Below are positions 63,098-64,000 of a stretch of DNA of 64,000 nt, piece by piece. Numbering within the stretch: the stretch's first letter is position 1; every line of letters begins with the position of its first letter. The notes under the pieces are model-generated. The model made no database searches, was not told the origin of the DNA, and saw only the letters and a list, made by a program, of their open reading frames with translations. The stretch lies in assembly GCF_014637175.1 (NCBI RefSeq), contig NZ_BMEV01000005.1, positions 17,620-81,619 on the forward strand, given 5' to 3'. A program made the translations under genes and the position numbers. This DNA is from Compostibacillus humi. Its GTDB lineage: Bacteria > Bacillota > Bacilli > Bacillales > Amphibacillaceae.

Positions 63098-63361
63098 ATG
63101 CAGGTAATTAATGTAACTGCCCTATGCAGATGGACAAGCCGTTTCAAGGGGAAGCCGGGTGAAAATTGCAGATTTAGACACAGGCATGATCAGGTCAGCC
63201 AAGCAGGTAAAATTGCCAAAACGGGCGTAGTTCCGCCGGAGGAATTGATTATTGGCGGCTTATTTGACCCGTTCTTGGAAGAGCTGAAGAACAAAAATAT
63301 TACTATCATGTTTAAGCAGGAGGCATGGCCAAAAAATTTGTATAAGACCGGGCAATCCTAA
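63098..63361 (+). pseudogene. Possible frameshifted gene remnant
   Basis: The stretch is protein-like in two frames. One gives LPYADGQAVSRGSRVKIADL up to a stop at about 63230, the other gives PPEELIIGGLFDPFLEELKN and continues to TAA 63359-63361. Joined by a one-base shift they would form a single domain of about 85 residues. I recognise no family. Confidence 0.35.
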
Positions 63362-63522
63362 CGATGGGGCGAATGGTTTCGCCCTTTTAAAGTTAAAAAA
63401 ATATAATCAAGCCGCGCGCAAATATGACATCGACGGCGCATTTGGAAGCTAACCTCCGATTGTCCTTTATAGACATATATAAGCGATTTGCGACACAAAA
63501 TAGGACCGTGGAGGTGAAATAG

Positions 63523-63678
63523 TTGGACCGTAAAACGAGCAAGCAATTAAATACGGGTTTTAGCGATAAGCAAAAGGTGAGGAAACATTTGTCAAAGGAA
63601 TTTGACCATGAGTTTGCCAACGAACCCCTTAGCGAAACGGAAAAGCTGAACAACAAAAAAACGAAAAAACGCCAATAA
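63523..63678 (+). CDS. sspO: Small acid-soluble spore protein, SspO-like
   Basis: 51 residues, start TTG 63523 after GTGGAGGTGAA. The C-terminus EFANEPLSETEKLNNKKTKK closely resembles the end of SspO proteins (ending LTEAQRQNNKKRKKNQ in others), with the same length class and lysine-rich tail; the N-terminal half is more diverged. Forespore protein bound in the spore core. Too short for many gene callers; the strong ribosome site and the neighbouring spoVR support it. Confidence 0.68.
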   Translation: MDRKTSKQLNTGFSDKQKVRKHLSKEFDHEFANEPLSETEKLNNKKTKKRQ

Positions 63679-63683
63679 GTGCA

Positions 63684-63729
63684 ACAGGTGCCAGGCACTC
63701 CAATGAACTGCGGATGTCAGGCACCTGTA
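63684..63729. repeat. Inverted repeat of the GTGCCAGGCAC type
   Basis: ACAGGTGCC on the left pairs with GGCACCTGT on the right around a 28-base centre containing AGGCACTCC and TGTCA. It follows the sspO-like gene. Related GTGCC/TGGCAC motifs appear near 22350 and 56549. Confidence 0.65.
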
Positions 63730-63856
63730 ACTTTTCCCGGAAACGGGCCGTCTATTAAGTTAAACCTGAATTATTCATAGAAAACTTTTGATAAATTTTG
63801 AATGCCTATCTATCAAGCATTTCAACCGAATTGATCATGCATCAAATAAATGAAAA

Positions 63857-63913
63857 AAGAATCCATTTCTGTTAAAGTTAAATCACCACAAAATAACCAC
63901 AGAAAGGATTCTT
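63857..63913 (+). promoter_or_regulatory. Hairpin sequestering the transposase ribosome site
   Basis: AAGAATCCATTTCTGT (63857-63872) pairs with ACAGAAAGGATTCTT (63899-63913) with one bulge. The right arm contains the AGAAAGGA ribosome site of the transposase gene, so read-through transcripts from outside would be poorly translated, a usual IS safeguard. Confidence 0.7.
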
Positions 63914-63916
63914 ATA

Positions 63917-64000
63917 ATGGCTACTTTACCGCAATTAACGTTAGATTTCAATCGTCAAATTAAATTGTCAAATGATGGGGGTTCTCTTTCTTCTGATACA
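63917..64000 (+). CDS. IS1380 family transposase, 5' part
   Basis: Starts ATG 63917 and encodes MATLPQLTLDFNRQIKLSND then GGSLSSDT before the window ends. This N-terminus is characteristic of IS1380-type transposases from Bacillaceae. The catalytic part lies outside the window. Confidence 0.85.
   Translation, partial: MATLPQLTLDFNRQIKLSNDGGSLSSDT

Larger units (their letters stand above)
63765..64000 (+). mobile_element. IS1380-type insertion sequence, left end (truncated by window)
   Basis: Begins near CCTGAATTATTCATAG (approximate left end) and runs through a non-coding leader with a hairpin into the transposase start; the right end is outside the window. A TTAA lies just before it. Confidence 0.7.

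Overview
The window comes from a spore-forming Bacillaceae bacterium. The support is prkA, yhbH, spoVR and an SspO-like spore protein, Shine-Dalgarno sites of the AGGAGG type with frequent GTG/TTG starts, an OpuF-type osmolyte transporter, a FluC pair and an IS1380-type transposase. I cannot name genus or species. No rRNA, tRNA or CRISPR array was seen.

Region 1 (1-25.6 kb) is a catabolic island. It holds SDR dehydrogenases, two class III CoA-transferases (CaiB/BaiF), an FAH-family hydrolase, a LarA-like protein, an IlvD/Edd-type dehydratase, a 2-hydroxyacid dehydrogenase, two MaoC hotdog proteins, a DAACS symporter, a second multipass membrane protein, a thiolase, an enoyl-CoA hydratase, a nitronate monooxygenase, a hotdog thioesterase and a metallo-beta-lactamase-fold hydrolase. 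Together they suggest activation of an organic acid to its CoA ester and beta-oxidation-like cleavage; the substrate is not readable from sequence. A self-contained hydantoinase/oxoprolinase cassette (GntR/FadR-type regulator, hyuA, hyuB, small Cys-rich protein) sits inside the island, bracketed by a 201-bp near-perfect direct repeat of the 3' end of an SDR gene. Its hyuA has an in-frame TGA and its regulator seems to lack a normal start codon. The same 11-bp palindrome lies upstream of both regulator and hyuA.

Region 2 (25.6-39 kb) contains two large non-coding tandem-repeat arrays, a 52-bp period (25.7-26.6 kb) and a roughly 101-bp period (37.2-38.7 kb). Between them are methyltransferase and DinB genes, an ECF sigma/anti-sigma pair with an apparent self-recognised promoter, a divergent NEW3-domain protein plus ABC exporter, a nucleotidyltransferase, and a putP sodium symporter with its small accessory protein flanked by two aldo/keto reductase paralogues, the second truncated by a stop.

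Region 3 (39-48 kb) holds a PAS/sigma-54 activator next to a 3-hydroxybutyrate dehydrogenase and GntP permease operon. That operon has a good -24/-12 promoter, an upstream palindrome and a downstream cre site. The sporulation-linked prkA and yhbH follow.

Region 4 (48-64 kb) is a patchwork of small membrane proteins, lipoproteins, methyltransferase, VOC and DinB-type genes, several of them broken. It also carries a CNNM/CorC protein, the OpuF-like transporter, two fluC genes, spoVR, an sspO-like gene and the left end of an IS1380-type element cut by the window edge. Broken genes recur: two apparent CGA-to-TGA nonsense changes, one TAG nonsense and one frameshift.
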